A DNA stretch of 64,000 nt from Mycetocola lacteus (GTDB lineage: Bacteria; Actinomycetota; Actinomycetes; Actinomycetales; Microbacteriaceae). The notes under the pieces were generated by a model, which saw nothing but the letters and a program-made list of their open reading frames with translations, had not been told where the DNA came from and searched no databases. Of the stretch, positions 1 through 7,370 are shown piece after piece. Numbering within the stretch: the stretch's first letter is position 1; each line of letters starts with the position of its first letter. Where the stretch lies: assembly GCF_003667575.1 (NCBI RefSeq), contig NZ_RCUY01000002.1, positions 496,001 to 560,000 on the forward strand, read 5' to 3'. A program made the translations under genes and the position numbers.

Positions 1-476
1 TTGGCACCGAGCTTGAGGATCGCCGCCCGCGAGTGATCGTTGAGCGCATCGGCCTGGATGCGGACGCGGCCGAATCCGCTGGAAAAGGCCAGGTTCAGCA
101 GCAGGAGCTTGGCCTCGGCGTTGACCGCGGTGCCCCAGACGGCCGGGTCATAGGCGGTCCAGCCGATGTGGGCGGCCTCCCGGGGCAGGTCGAAGTCTCC
201 GAGGGTGGTGGTACCCACCACGGTTCCGTCGGCGTCGCCACCGACCAGGCGCACGGTGTACACGTTCTTGCGGGTACGGCTGTAGTAGCGCGAGGCAAAC
301 TTTTTGAATCCGGCCAGGTCCTTGGGCAGCGCCGCCAGTCCGCCACCGTAACCGTCGGCAAATACCTGAGGTCGGCCGATGGCCTTCCACAGATCCGGCA
401 GGTCCTCGTCGGTCATCACGTCGAGGCGGATGAAGCGGCCGATGAGCGGTTCGGGTGCGGGGATCCGTGCTGTCAT
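1..476 (-). CDS. GNAT-family N-acetyltransferase, partial (C-terminus off the left edge)
   Basis: The minus-strand frame starts at ATG 476 (protein begins MTARIPAPEPLIGRF) and stays open to base 1, so the C-terminus is missing. The N-terminal half has the look of a RimJ/RimL-type GNAT acetyltransferase: an opening LIGRFIRLDVMTDEDLP strand-helix, a central GTTTLGDFDL strand, and a late stretch (FGRVRIQADALNDHSRAAIL) matching the region where these enzymes have N-x-x-S-x-x-A-I-x-K-L-G next to acetyl-CoA. The substrate is not predictable. It probably acetylates a small molecule or a protein N-terminus in the cytoplasm. Family assignment is fairly safe; the function within the family is not. Confidence 0.8.
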   Translation of the reverse strand, partial: MTARIPAPEPLIGRFIRLDVMTDEDLPDLWKAIGRPQVFADGYGGGLAALPKDLAGFKKFASRYYSRTRKNVYTVRLVGGDADGTVVGTTTLGDFDLPREAAHIGWTAYDPAVWGTAVNAEAKLLLLNLAFSSGFGRVRIQADALNDHSRAAILKLGA

Positions 477-547
477 CTCACGATTGTAGGACACAACAGC
501 CCCTCGCCGACACTGTGTCGGCATCGTTTAGCGTTCTCCGGCCGGAT

Positions 548-1663
548 TTATGCGGGTGTCGCCGAGGGGTCGGCCAGCACACACGTGGGTGCACCGACGT
601 CGGCGTGTCCCACCGGACGTCCGGGAACCCCGCGCGCATCCAGGCGCAGCGTGGTGATCTGGTGCGAGTGTTCGTGGGCCACGTGCAGCAGATCGCCGGC
701 GAGTAGGTGGTGACGCGGCCAGCGGCCTCCGCTCTCGGTGTCGGCAATGGGGCGCACGGTCTGGCCGTTGCCCGACACCTCGAGGGTCGAGATGCGATCG
801 CTCCCGCGGATGCCCGCATAGAGGCGGTCGCCCGCGGAGTTCTGCGAGAGTTCGGCCGCGGCGTCCTGCTCCTCGGCACCGTCGGCGGTCGCCGAAACCG
901 CGGCCACCACGCGCCAGTTCCCGGCGTCGGCCGGGGCGATGGTGAAGATCTCAATGCTGCGCTCGGTCACCACGTGCACGTGCCCGCTGGGGTGGGCGAT
1001 CAGGTGCCGCGGGCCCACACCGAGCGGCAGCGCCAGCGTGCGATCCAGGGCGAGCCCGCTGCCCGTACGCTTCCAGAAGCGCAGCGCATCATGCCCCAGG
1101 TCGGTGGAGAGAATGCGCCCGTCGGCGAGCTCGACGCTCGCGTGGGCGTGCGAGGGGCGGGCCGGCGCGGCCTCGGCCACGTGGGAGGCGAGGGTCAGGT
1201 CGGTGAACGAGCTGGGGCCGGGGCCGCCGGTCAGCTCACCATCGGTAAACGGGTTGCGGTGCGGATCGATCGAGGCCACCGGGTCGGCGGCGTCGGCGAG
1301 GATCGCGCCGTCGGCCCCCAGTGGGTAGGCCAGGACCCGGCCGTCCCCGTAACCGGTGGCAATCAGCAGTGCGCCGTCGGCGGTCACCGTGAGGTGGCAT
1401 ACCGAGTCGGCCGAGGCACGAGCCGGACCGAAGCGCACGGCCCGCTCACCGGCGTGGTAGGCCTGCACCCGACCGGAGAACTCCAGGGCCGCATAAAACA
1501 CCGGCAGGGTGGGGTGCGCGGCGAGGAAGGAGGGGGAATCGGCGGCGGTTTCGGCCCCGGGAACCAGCGATCCATCGGATCGGGATCCCAGCGCGGTAAT
1601 CCCCGCACCGGGGGCATTGGAGTCCTTCGTATAGGAGCCGGACCAGAAGCGTGCGCCGCTCAT
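548..1663 (-). CDS. Lactonase family / 7-bladed beta-propeller protein (6-phosphogluconolactonase-like)
   Basis: A 371-residue protein without a signal peptide. It starts MSGARFWSGSYTKDSNAPGAG, the typical first blade of the lactonase (YbhE/Pgl, Pfam 10282) propeller family. Internal blades show the recurring 'HLTVTADGALLIATGYGDG' and 'GPRHLIAHPSGHVHVVTE' pattern of this family. The expected activity is hydrolysis of 6-phosphogluconolactone or a related lactone in the cytoplasm, but many members are uncharacterised, so the substrate is inference. The length fits the family (330-390 aa). It is a single gene, divergent from the Hpt-like gene across about 200 bp. Confidence 0.8.
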   Translation of the reverse strand: MSGARFWSGSYTKDSNAPGAGITALGSRSDGSLVPGAETAADSPSFLAAHPTLPVFYAALEFSGRVQAYHAGERAVRFGPARASADSVCHLTVTADGALLIATGYGDGRVLAYPLGADGAILADAADPVASIDPHRNPFTDGELTGGPGPSSFTDLTLASHVAEAAPARPSHAHASVELADGRILSTDLGHDALRFWKRTGSGLALDRTLALPLGVGPRHLIAHPSGHVHVVTERSIEIFTIAPADAGNWRVVAAVSATADGAEEQDAAAELSQNSAGDRLYAGIRGSDRISTLEVSGNGQTVRPIADTESGGRWPRHHLLAGDLLHVAHEHSHQITTLRLDARGVPGRPVGHADVGAPTCVLADPSATPA

Positions 1664-1864
1664 CGTGCTACCCGCGCGGACGTCAAAACCGTGAACTCTC
1701 GCTGTTCCATGTCCACATGCTACCGGACGCGGATGTCATCCATTTTTCCAGAACCTGCGGCAGTCTTGAGGTTGGTGAGCGCTCAATCTTGAGTCGGACC
1801 CGTAATTATGGGGAAGAGTAGGAAAGACCCCCAGTTCCGGGGGCGTATCACCAGAAGGAGCGTC
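1664..1864. other. Divergent intergenic region, lactonase / Hpt-like gene
   Basis: About 200 bp between two divergent genes. It must hold promoters for both. An AAGGAG ribosome-binding site lies at 1855-1860, directly before the Hpt-like start at 1865. I see no strong palindrome or repeat. Confidence 0.4.
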
Positions 1865-2245
1865 ATGTGCGTTGACTCCACAGACCATCCGCTCCTCGAA
1901 CACGCGGAGATCGAGCGGCTGAGCGCCGCACTAAACGGCGACCTCGCCGCGACCCGCGCCTTCCTGCACTCATTTTGTGAGCGCTGGCCCGAGCGAATCG
2001 CGGCCCTTGAGCAGAGCATTCTGCACTCGGATGTGCTGCATGCCCGCGACAGCGTGCTGAGCATTCGTACCTCGAGCGCGATGGTGGGGGCCAAGCGGCT
2101 CACCGTGATCGCCGCCGGGATCGAGTGCACGCTGAGCGAAGGGCACCCCGACCGGGTCGAGGAAAACCTTCGCGCACTGCGGGTGAGCGGGATCGAAACC
2201 ATCGAGGCGCTGCGCGCGTACCTCAGCGAGCAGTCGCCCGCCTAG
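1865..2245 (+). CDS. Hpt-like domain protein lacking the phosphorylatable histidine
   Basis: Chosen start is ATG 1865, five bases after AAGGAG, giving 126 residues (an upstream in-frame ATG at 1808 has no such site). The whole protein is a helical histidine-phosphotransfer (Hpt) fold: 'RLSAALNGDLAATRAFLHSF' followed by 'LSIRTSSAMVGAKRL'. In functional Hpt proteins the second segment reads H-x-L-K-G-S-S-A. Here the His aligns with Leu65, Lys with Arg68 and Gly with Thr69, while the following SSAxxGA is kept. It therefore cannot carry phosphate in the usual way and may act as a binding or scaffold partner. It converges on the orphan response regulator, ending 25 bp from it. Confidence 0.7.
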   Translation: MCVDSTDHPLLEHAEIERLSAALNGDLAATRAFLHSFCERWPERIAALEQSILHSDVLHARDSVLSIRTSSAMVGAKRLTVIAAGIECTLSEGHPDRVEENLRALRVSGIETIEALRAYLSEQSPA

Positions 2246-2270
2246 CGAGAGCGACCGCGGCGCACGCGTC

Positions 2271-3083
2271 CTAAACCGCGTCGACCCGGGCGGGTGCCAT
2301 CCGGTATCCCACGCCGCGCACGGTCTCCACCCATTCGGGCTGGCGTACGTCGTCGCCGAGCTTGCGCCGCAGGTTGCCGAAGTGCACCTCGATTGAGCGT
2401 TCCTCGGACTCGCTGACGTAGTCGCTGACCACGTATTCGCCGGAGCGCAGCTCGCGCACCAGGTCCGCCTTCGAGCGCACCCGACGGCCCGAGGCCAGCA
2501 GCGAGGCCAGCAGGTCAAACTCGGTGCGGGTGAGCGCGATGGTGAGGCCGCGGCACTCGACGGTGCGGGTGTCGCGGTCCAGGATCAGCCCGTTGTGGCT
2601 GGACACCCGATCCGAAACCGGGGCCTCAGCCACGATGGGTGCGGCAGGCTCGGCGGGCGCGGCCGACGGGGCCGGAGCCACGGCCTCGGCGGGCGCCGCG
2701 GCACCACCGCGGGGCCTGCGGAGCATGGCCTCGATGCGCGCCCGCAGTTCGCGCGGGCGGAAGGGCTTGGCCAGGTAGTCGTCGGCCCCGGATTCCAGCC
2801 CGAACAGCACGTCGACCTCATCGGCCTGCGCGGTGAGCATCACGATATAGCAGTCGCTAAAGAGGCGAATGCGGCGTGCCACCTCAAGCCCGTCGATATC
2901 CAGTAGACCGATATCGAGGGTCACGATGCTGGGCCGCTCGGTGCGCACCAGTTCCACACCCTCGATTCCACTGGGTGAACTGGCTACGGCGAATCCCGCC
3001 TGCGTCAAAATCGTCGTGATCAGACCGCGAATATCGGGGTCGTCTTCGATCACGACCGCGGTGCGGATCGGCTCGGTGGTCAT
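2271..3083 (-). CDS. OmpR/PhoB-family response regulator (orphan)
   Basis: A 270-residue two-domain regulator. The receiver domain (1-120) has the acidic pair D14/D15, phosphoacceptor Asp57 in TLDIGLLD, Thr84 in MLTAQ and Lys106 in AKPF, so all phosphorylation residues are present. An Ala/Pro-rich linker (about 125-155) leads to a winged-helix DNA-binding domain (about 165-262: LTRTEFDLLASLLASGRRV, VRGVGYRM). No histidine kinase is adjacent. Its neighbours are the Hpt-like gene (convergent) and, 109 bp upstream on the same strand, the end of the SipW surface-protein operon. Control of that operon is a reasonable guess from position only. Confidence 0.9.
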   Translation of the reverse strand: MTTEPIRTAVVIEDDPDIRGLITTILTQAGFAVASSPSGIEGVELVRTERPSIVTLDIGLLDIDGLEVARRIRLFSDCYIVMLTAQADEVDVLFGLESGADDYLAKPFRPRELRARIEAMLRRPRGGAAAPAEAVAPAPSAAPAEPAAPIVAEAPVSDRVSSHNGLILDRDTRTVECRGLTIALTRTEFDLLASLLASGRRVRSKADLVRELRSGEYVVSDYVSESEERSIEVHFGNLRRKLGDDVRQPEWVETVRGVGYRMAPARVDAV

Positions 3084-3192
3084 CCTGGTGGTACTCCCTG
3101 GCTACGGCGGGGGAAAAACGCCGTTCTTTCAGCCTACCTCCCGATGGAGAGAAGCGCACCAGGCACCCAGTTGTGTACCCCGAATGGGGGTC

Positions 3193-3849
3193 TTATTTCT
3201 GGGGAGATGAGCCGCGCCGACGCGCCAGGAGCATCAGCGCCCCGGCAGCGATCACGCCACCCGCACCCCACAGCCACGGAGCCGGGGAAGCACCGGTTTC
3301 CGAGAGCCATCCGTCGCCGTGTCCGGCCGCCACGGGGTGGCTACCGTTGGCGTTGGCGTCGGGCAGTGCGGTTCGGTCCTGAGCGGTGACCCGAATCTTG
3401 AACGGCACCGTGCGGTCCATCGTTCCGTTGCCCGATTCGCCGGGAAGCGAGATTTCCAGATGCACCGGGGTGACCTGGTCGGCACCGGTCCCCAGATCCA
3501 TGACGCTGCCCTCCTGGAGCAGGTCGCCCAGGACCGCGTTTTCCTGCGCGGTGGGGGTACGCACGCTCACGCGCGCCGACTGCCCCAGCGGACCCCGCGG
3601 ATCCATGTCGGCAAACAGTGCCAGCGAAAGCGTGGATACGCCTCCACCTCGACGCACGACGTTGAAATCGGCCGAAATCTTGCTGCCGGGGATCAGGATC
3701 TGCGCGCCAAACATGTCGCCCAGCTCCCCCTGGCCGCTGCCGGTCAGCTCGATCGACCGGTCCTCCGGAGCGGCAAAGGCGGCACCCGGCAGCGCCACAA
3801 TCAGCGTCGCGGCCAGCAGGCTTCCGGTGAGTACGCTGCGCAGGCTCAT
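3193..3849 (-). CDS. Exported protein with C-terminal sortase (LSETG) anchor
   Basis: 218 residues. It has an N-terminal signal peptide (hydrophobic core about 8-26, AFA-A cleavage region), a beta-rich middle with no recognised domain, and a C-terminal cell-wall sorting signal: LSETG at about 182-186, a hydrophobic helix (WLWGAGGVIAAGALMLLA) and an RRR tail. The sorting motif fits the LAxTG/LSxTG signals used by actinobacterial class E sortases. It is the last gene of the SipW-linked operon, and its ATG overlaps the previous stop by 4 nt. It may anchor the secreted subunits of the locus to the wall; that role is inferred from position and anchor. No sortase gene is in the window. Confidence 0.75.
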   Translation of the reverse strand: MSLRSVLTGSLLAATLIVALPGAAFAAPEDRSIELTGSGQGELGDMFGAQILIPGSKISADFNVVRRGGGVSTLSLALFADMDPRGPLGQSARVSVRTPTAQENAVLGDLLQEGSVMDLGTGADQVTPVHLEISLPGESGNGTMDRTVPFKIRVTAQDRTALPDANANGSHPVAAGHGDGWLSETGASPAPWLWGAGGVIAAGALMLLARRRGSSPQK

Positions 3850-4763
3850 CCGGCGAACACCTCAATCTCAAAGCTCGGCGGGACCTGGGCACCGGTCCAC
3901 TCCAGGACAACCCACTGCAGTACGCTGCCGGTGGTGTCCTCAAGCGGGTTGGTTCCCGCGGCGGGCGGGGTCAATACGGTGGGGTGTGCGGACGCGGGCG
4001 CGTCGGTACCGGCGGGGGTTTTGGGCCAGGTGCCGCCGGGCGCATAGTAGTTGCCTGCCAGATAGACGGCCGAGTTGCCGTGCACGGCACCGGACGGTGC
4101 GGCCGCGGCGTTGCCGGAGAATACCGAGTCGAGCGTGGCGGCGCCGGCCGGGGCAACCACGCAGTTGGTCCCGCCACAGGCGGGCACCGCGCCGGCCTTA
4201 TCGGCGCGGTTGCGGGTGGCATCCACCAGCCAGGAGTAGCGCGAGGTCGAGGCGGCCACGCCGGTGGCCGGGTCAATCGCCTGTCCATCGGTGCCATTTG
4301 CGAGGGCACGCAGCGAGGATCCGAGCGTGCCCGCGGGGTTCAGCCGCGCGGCCGCCAGGTTTCCGCCCGCGGGTGCCACGCTCCAGTCGCCGGCCGTCGG
4401 CGCACCGGTTCCGCGCCACGCGCTGACTCGGACCGATCCGGCGGGGATCTTATCGGCGCAGCCCCAGAGGCGAACGCCCAGGCCATCGGTGGTGTTGGCG
4501 ATGCCCTCGGTGGAGGCAAACTGTGCGCTGCGCACCACCGGCACAATCAGCACACGCGAGGATCCCACACTCTGGAAGTCGGAGAGGGCGTAGACGTTGG
4601 CCTTCTTGGCCGGGTCCGGGACCGAGCACCAGTTACCCAGCGCGGTATCGGCACCCGCGGTTACGGTTGTGGTCAGGTACGCGCCGGTCACGGCGGTGGG
4701 GATGCCCACGGCGGCGAGGGCGAGGCCCACGCCGAGGGCGATCAGTCGGGGACGAAACTTCAC
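3846..4763 (-). CDS. Secreted protein of unknown function, SipW-linked operon
   Basis: 305 residues beginning at GTG 4763, preceded by a strong GGAGG site and overlapping the previous stop by 4 nt. The N-terminus (MKFRPRLIALGVGLALAAVG...TAVTGAYLTTTVTAGAD) is an export signal resembling the alternate type, with a G-A-Y-L-T-T motif where the SipW substrates have GTLAYWTD. The mature part contains two Cys pairs (LGNWCSV / RLWGCAD and AVPACGGTNC) suited to disulfide bonds outside the cell. I recognise no domain. Tight translational coupling on both sides says it is made in fixed ratio with the neighbouring surface proteins. Confidence 0.7.
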   Translation of the reverse strand: MKFRPRLIALGVGLALAAVGIPTAVTGAYLTTTVTAGADTALGNWCSVPDPAKKANVYALSDFQSVGSSRVLIVPVVRSAQFASTEGIANTTDGLGVRLWGCADKIPAGSVRVSAWRGTGAPTAGDWSVAPAGGNLAAARLNPAGTLGSSLRALANGTDGQAIDPATGVAASTSRYSWLVDATRNRADKAGAVPACGGTNCVVAPAGAATLDSVFSGNAAAAPSGAVHGNSAVYLAGNYYAPGGTWPKTPAGTDAPASAHPTVLTPPAAGTNPLEDTTGSVLQWVVLEWTGAQVPPSFEIEVFAG

Positions 4764-5494
4764 GGTCGTTCCTCCGATCGGGGTACCTGGGTCAGGGTCG
4801 CGTCAAGCTTGAAGGCTGCCAGCGGGCTGGACTTGAGCTCGCGCAGTTCCCGGGCCACGTCGCCGCCGTCATCGGCGGTCGCGGGCACGGCCACGGTGAC
4901 GTCGATGGTGCAGCTGGCACCGGGCTTGAGCGTGGTGTTCGGGGCCTGGGCCAGCGTGGCGGTGATCTTTCCCGCCGAGAGCTGGGCACCAGACACTGTG
5001 CATCCGGCCGTTCCCTCGGCACCGATCTTGAGCGCACCACGACCGTACATGGTCACGCCGAGGTCGGTGGCAGTCGCGGTGATGGTCCCTGAAATTTTGG
5101 TCTGCACCGGGTTGGTGGGGGCCGCGGTCACCACGAAGCGGATGCGCTGGGCGCGCACACCCGGCACGATGCCGGTGCCGGGGGCCGCGACGATCGTGCG
5201 AGAGGTGCCGGTGGTGATGGTGTCGAGGGTCGCGGTCGCGGTGGCCGAGATACCCGAGGCCGCCGAGATGGTGGCGGTGGGGCCGCTGGCCTGATCATTG
5301 AGGTAGGCGATCGTGCCGGGTCCACCCAGCAGGGCTATCCCGGTCAGGGCGGCGAGGACCGCGACGGTCCAGATGCGGGCGCTGCGGGTTCGGAACAGGC
5401 GACGGAAGAGGGATTCCTTCGCCACGGCCGCTACGGGTTCGGGCGCCGCTACGGGTTCGGTTCCCGGGGCGGGCTGCTGCGGGTCGGTGCTCAC
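4760..5494 (-). CDS. Membrane-anchored or secreted protein with alternate-type signal segment
   Basis: 244 residues. A proline-rich cytoplasmic tail (1-30) precedes a basic stretch and a hydrophobic segment (about 42-65, IWTVAVLAALTGIALLGGPG) followed by TIAYLNDQAS. This is a degenerate form of the GTLAYWTD box that marks SipW substrates. The exported part is beta-rich, Ala/Thr-rich and ends in a domain of about 180 residues with two Cys (GCTVSGAQL, SCTIDV). It starts at GTG 5494, overlapping the stop of the preceding TasA-like gene by 4 nt (GTGA). It is likely a further subunit or assembly factor of the same surface structure; no specific function can be assigned. Confidence 0.7.
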   Translation of the reverse strand: MSTDPQQPAPGTEPVAAPEPVAAVAKESLFRRLFRTRSARIWTVAVLAALTGIALLGGPGTIAYLNDQASGPTATISAASGISATATATLDTITTGTSRTIVAAPGTGIVPGVRAQRIRFVVTAAPTNPVQTKISGTITATATDLGVTMYGRGALKIGAEGTAGCTVSGAQLSAGKITATLAQAPNTTLKPGASCTIDVTVAVPATADDGGDVARELRELKSSPLAAFKLDATLTQVPRSEERP

Positions 5495-6072
5495 GAGGCG
5501 GCTCCGATCGGCTGCTGGGTCAGGGTGTAGGTCATCGCGAGCTTTACGCTACCGGACATCGCGGCGGTCGTTTCCCAGGGCAGGGTCACGCTGACCACCA
5601 CGGGAACGGTGCGATCCCCGGCATTCACGGCCCCGGCGGGGGAAATTCCGGCGGTGATGGCCGTGGCACTACCCACGCTTACCACGCGTGTCACCAGGGT
5701 CTTGGCGAGGGCGGCGTCCGCGGCGGAGGCGGTGCTCCCGGTGATGCTGAGGGCCGAGACTGCGAGGCTCGCGCGCATGTCGGTACCGATCAGCTCAACC
5801 GGAACGTTGACGGTGCCGGTGAGTACGTCACCGGGGACGAGGGCCTGGCCGGTGTAGGCGATTGCGGCAGATCCGCGGCCCTGAGGCACGTCCTGGCCGA
5901 GAGTCCACGCGGTGGTGGCTCCGCCCACGTTGCCCAGGCTCAGCGAACCCGACTGGATTCTCAGCGGTGCCGCATCCTTGGTGTCGGTCCAGAACGCCAG
6001 CGTCCCGGCACCGCCCATCAGCAGCGCGGCCCCGAAGACGGCGGCGATCGCGGCGGTGATGAGCTTGCGCAC
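5491..6072 (-). CDS. TasA-like protein with alternate (SipW-type) signal peptide
   Basis: 193 residues from GTG 6072 with AAAGG at 6079-6083. The N-terminus (RKLITAAIAAVFGAALLMGGAGTLAFWTD) is the alternate signal peptide recognised by SipW-type peptidases; the G-x-G-T-L-A-F-W-T-D box sits at about 20-30. The mature region has a repeated 'ALVPGDVLTGTVNVPVELIGTDMRA' core also present in its paralogue at 6423-6995, so the two genes are duplicates. By family, such proteins form extracellular fibres or matrix (TasA/camelysin-like). It is first of four genes joined by 4-nt overlaps. A 15-bp inverted repeat lies 38 nt upstream of its start. Confidence 0.8.
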   Translation of the reverse strand: MRKLITAAIAAVFGAALLMGGAGTLAFWTDTKDAAPLRIQSGSLSLGNVGGATTAWTLGQDVPQGRGSAAIAYTGQALVPGDVLTGTVNVPVELIGTDMRASLAVSALSITGSTASAADAALAKTLVTRVVSVGSATAITAGISPAGAVNAGDRTVPVVVSVTLPWETTAAMSGSVKLAMTYTLTQQPIGAAS

Positions 6073-6110
6073 GATGGACCTTTCGTTCGGGGCAAAAGTA
6101 GGGGGTATGG

Positions 6111-6156
6111 GATCGGCCCCGTGAGGAAATTAGGGGGAATACTCACGGGGCCGATC
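6111..6156. repeat. 15-bp perfect inverted repeat upstream of the second TasA-like gene
   Basis: Arms 6111-6125 (GATCGGCCCCGTGAG) and 6142-6156 (CTCACGGGGCCGATC) are perfectly complementary around a 16-nt loop. The hairpin lies 38 nt upstream of the GTG at 6072, between the two TasA-like genes. No U-run follows on either strand, so it is not a canonical terminator. An mRNA stability or attenuation element setting the ratio of the two subunits is a fair guess. Confidence 0.7.
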
Positions 6157-6180
6157 CGTTTTGCCGAGCTGGGCTCAGGC

Positions 6181-6312
6181 CGGGGCAACAGCAGGGGGAT
6201 GCTGTGTCCCATTGCCGAGCAATGCTCGTCCGGGGCAACAGCAGGGGGATGCTGTGTCCCATTGCCGAGCAATGCTCGTCCGGGGCAACAGCAGGGGGAT
6301 GCTGTGTCCCAT
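6181..6312. repeat. 50-bp tandem direct repeat (about 2.6 copies) between the TasA-like genes
   Basis: Copies run 6181-6230, 6231-6280 and a partial third 6281-6312, identical where they overlap. Each contains the core CGGGGCAACAGCAGGGGGAT and a small hairpin CGAGC-AAT-GCTCG. A diverged fourth hairpin just before the array (about 6164-6176) keeps the stem but changes the loop (GAGC-TGG-GCTC). The array fills the 350-bp spacer between two same-strand genes. It could be a regulator binding array or an RNA element; copy number may vary between strains. Confidence 0.85.
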
Positions 6313-6422
6313 CCGGCGGGGCCGAGGCCCGCACACCGGGGTGATACGTCACACGAACTTGCTGTGGGGACGTATCCGTGATCTCCACCCGAAGGGGGAT
6401 TCAGTGAAGATCACGAGTCTTG

Positions 6423-6995
6423 CTACTGACCGGCAGCCACCTGGGTGAGGGTGTACTTGGCCTGCAGGGTTGCGCTGTTGGTGATTTCGCCACGGTTGGC
6501 GGCGACCGGGGTCTCGCCATCCCACTTGTAGGTCACCGCGATCACGACGGGCACGTTGACGGTGCTCTGGCCGTTGGTGCTGGTCAGGGTAACCGCACCA
6601 TCAACCGGGGTCTGGCCCTTGATGCTGACAACAGCTACGGAGAGCTTGTCGCGCAGCGAGCTGGCTTCCCAACGCAGCTGGTCAACCTTGAGGCTGGCCT
6701 TGATGTCGTTTCCGGTCAGGGTAACCGGAACGTTGACGGTGGTGGTGAGGACGTCACCGGGAACGATGCGGAACGACGAGGGGTCAACCTGGGTGGGCTG
6801 GCTCTTGGTGTTACCGACTACGTGCTGCACGCTCCAGTTGGCGGAACCGATCTGACCCAGCTCGAGGCTTCCCGAGTTGATGGTCTGGGCCTGGGCGTCC
6901 TTGGTGTCGGTCCAGTAAGCCAGGGTGCCGGCGCCGCCGAGCAGGAGCGCTGCGCCGAGGGTTGCGGCGATTGCAGCGGTGGTGGTCTTCTTCAT
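6423..6995 (-). CDS. TasA-like major secreted protein with SipW-type signal peptide
   Basis: 190 residues. The N-terminus MKKTTTAAIAATLGAALLLG plus GAGTLAYWTD is a textbook alternate signal peptide for SipW-type signal peptidase I. The mature part begins near KDAQAQTINSGSLELGQ and contains the paired beta segment FRIVPGDVLTTTVNVPVTLTG shared with the downstream paralogue. No Cys. Known relatives (TasA, camelysin) are extracellular fibre or matrix proteins. It stands alone between two unusual spacers, with 350 bp before the downstream gene and 375 bp before the upstream sipW. It could therefore be regulated and expressed more strongly than its neighbours. Confidence 0.85.
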   Translation of the reverse strand: MKKTTTAAIAATLGAALLLGGAGTLAYWTDTKDAQAQTINSGSLELGQIGSANWSVQHVVGNTKSQPTQVDPSSFRIVPGDVLTTTVNVPVTLTGNDIKASLKVDQLRWEASSLRDKLSVAVVSIKGQTPVDGAVTLTSTNGQSTVNVPVVIAVTYKWDGETPVAANRGEITNSATLQAKYTLTQVAAGQ

Positions 6996-7068
6996 GGCAA
7001 GTCCTTAGGGAGGGGGAGGTCGTCTTGGGGGGAGGTGACGGGTACTGCTTCGGGTGGGTGACGGCGGT

Positions 7069-7146
7069 GAAAACAATTTCGGGTTGTTTTCGGTGAGAAC
7101 AGTTTCGGGTTGTCCTCGGCTGTGAGAGCAATTTCGGGTTGTTCTC
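7069..7146. repeat. Three tandem 23-bp dyads upstream of the TasA-like gene
   Basis: Each unit has two 8-bp arms around the invariant 7-bp centre TTTCGGG. Unit 1 (7069-7091) is perfect: GAAAACAA / TTGTTTTC. Units 2 (7095-7117) and 3 (7124-7146) have arms GAGAACAG / TTGTCCTC and GAGAGCAA / TTGTTCTC with one or two mismatches. Starts are 26 and 29 bp apart. The layout suits either repeated operators for a dimeric regulator or three mRNA hairpins in the leader. Confidence 0.8.
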
Positions 7147-7329
7147 GGTGCGTGTCCGGTTCGGGCTGGGCTCGCTTGCCGTTGATCTAATAATTGCGAT
7201 CCCGGCTCAAGATGACCGACGCAATCGTGACAACATTTCGCAATTTTTGGCGCGGGGAACATCGTTTGCTCAAGGAAACCTCAAGATTGTGGCCGGCAGG
7301 GTCGAAAAAGCACCTGTTAAACGCAGAAT

Positions 7330-7353
7330 GTCCCCCTCAAAAAGGAGGGGGAC
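7330..7353 (-). terminator. Possible terminator after sipW
   Basis: A 9-bp perfect stem (7330-7338 GTCCCCCTC with 7345-7353 GAGGGGGAC) and a 6-nt loop, 17 nt after the sipW stop. On the minus strand there is a T-rich loop but no trailing U-run, so termination may be weak. It could equally be an attenuator. Confidence 0.4.
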
Positions 7354-7370
7354 AATTCCGATGTGCTCGA

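Larger units (their letters stand above)
6996..7370 (-). promoter_or_regulatory. Leader and promoter region of the first TasA-like gene
   Basis: 375 bp without a gene between sipW and the first TasA-like gene. It contains, in the direction of transcription, a possible sipW terminator (7330-7353), an AT-richer stretch around 7185-7260 likely to hold the promoter, and three tandem dyads (7069-7146) ending about 75 nt before the start codon. A ribosome-binding site (AAGGACTTGCC before ATG) is visible just upstream of 6995. Confidence 0.5.

Noticed and set aside
6181..6312. Possible CRISPR or IS-derived repeats
   Set aside because: Head-to-tail 50-bp units with no spacers and no transposase; better described as a regulatory or slippage repeat.
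7185..7210. Promoter for the first TasA-like gene (TTGAGC with an AT-rich -10)
   Set aside because: Spacing between the possible elements is 14-15 bp, so no confident call.
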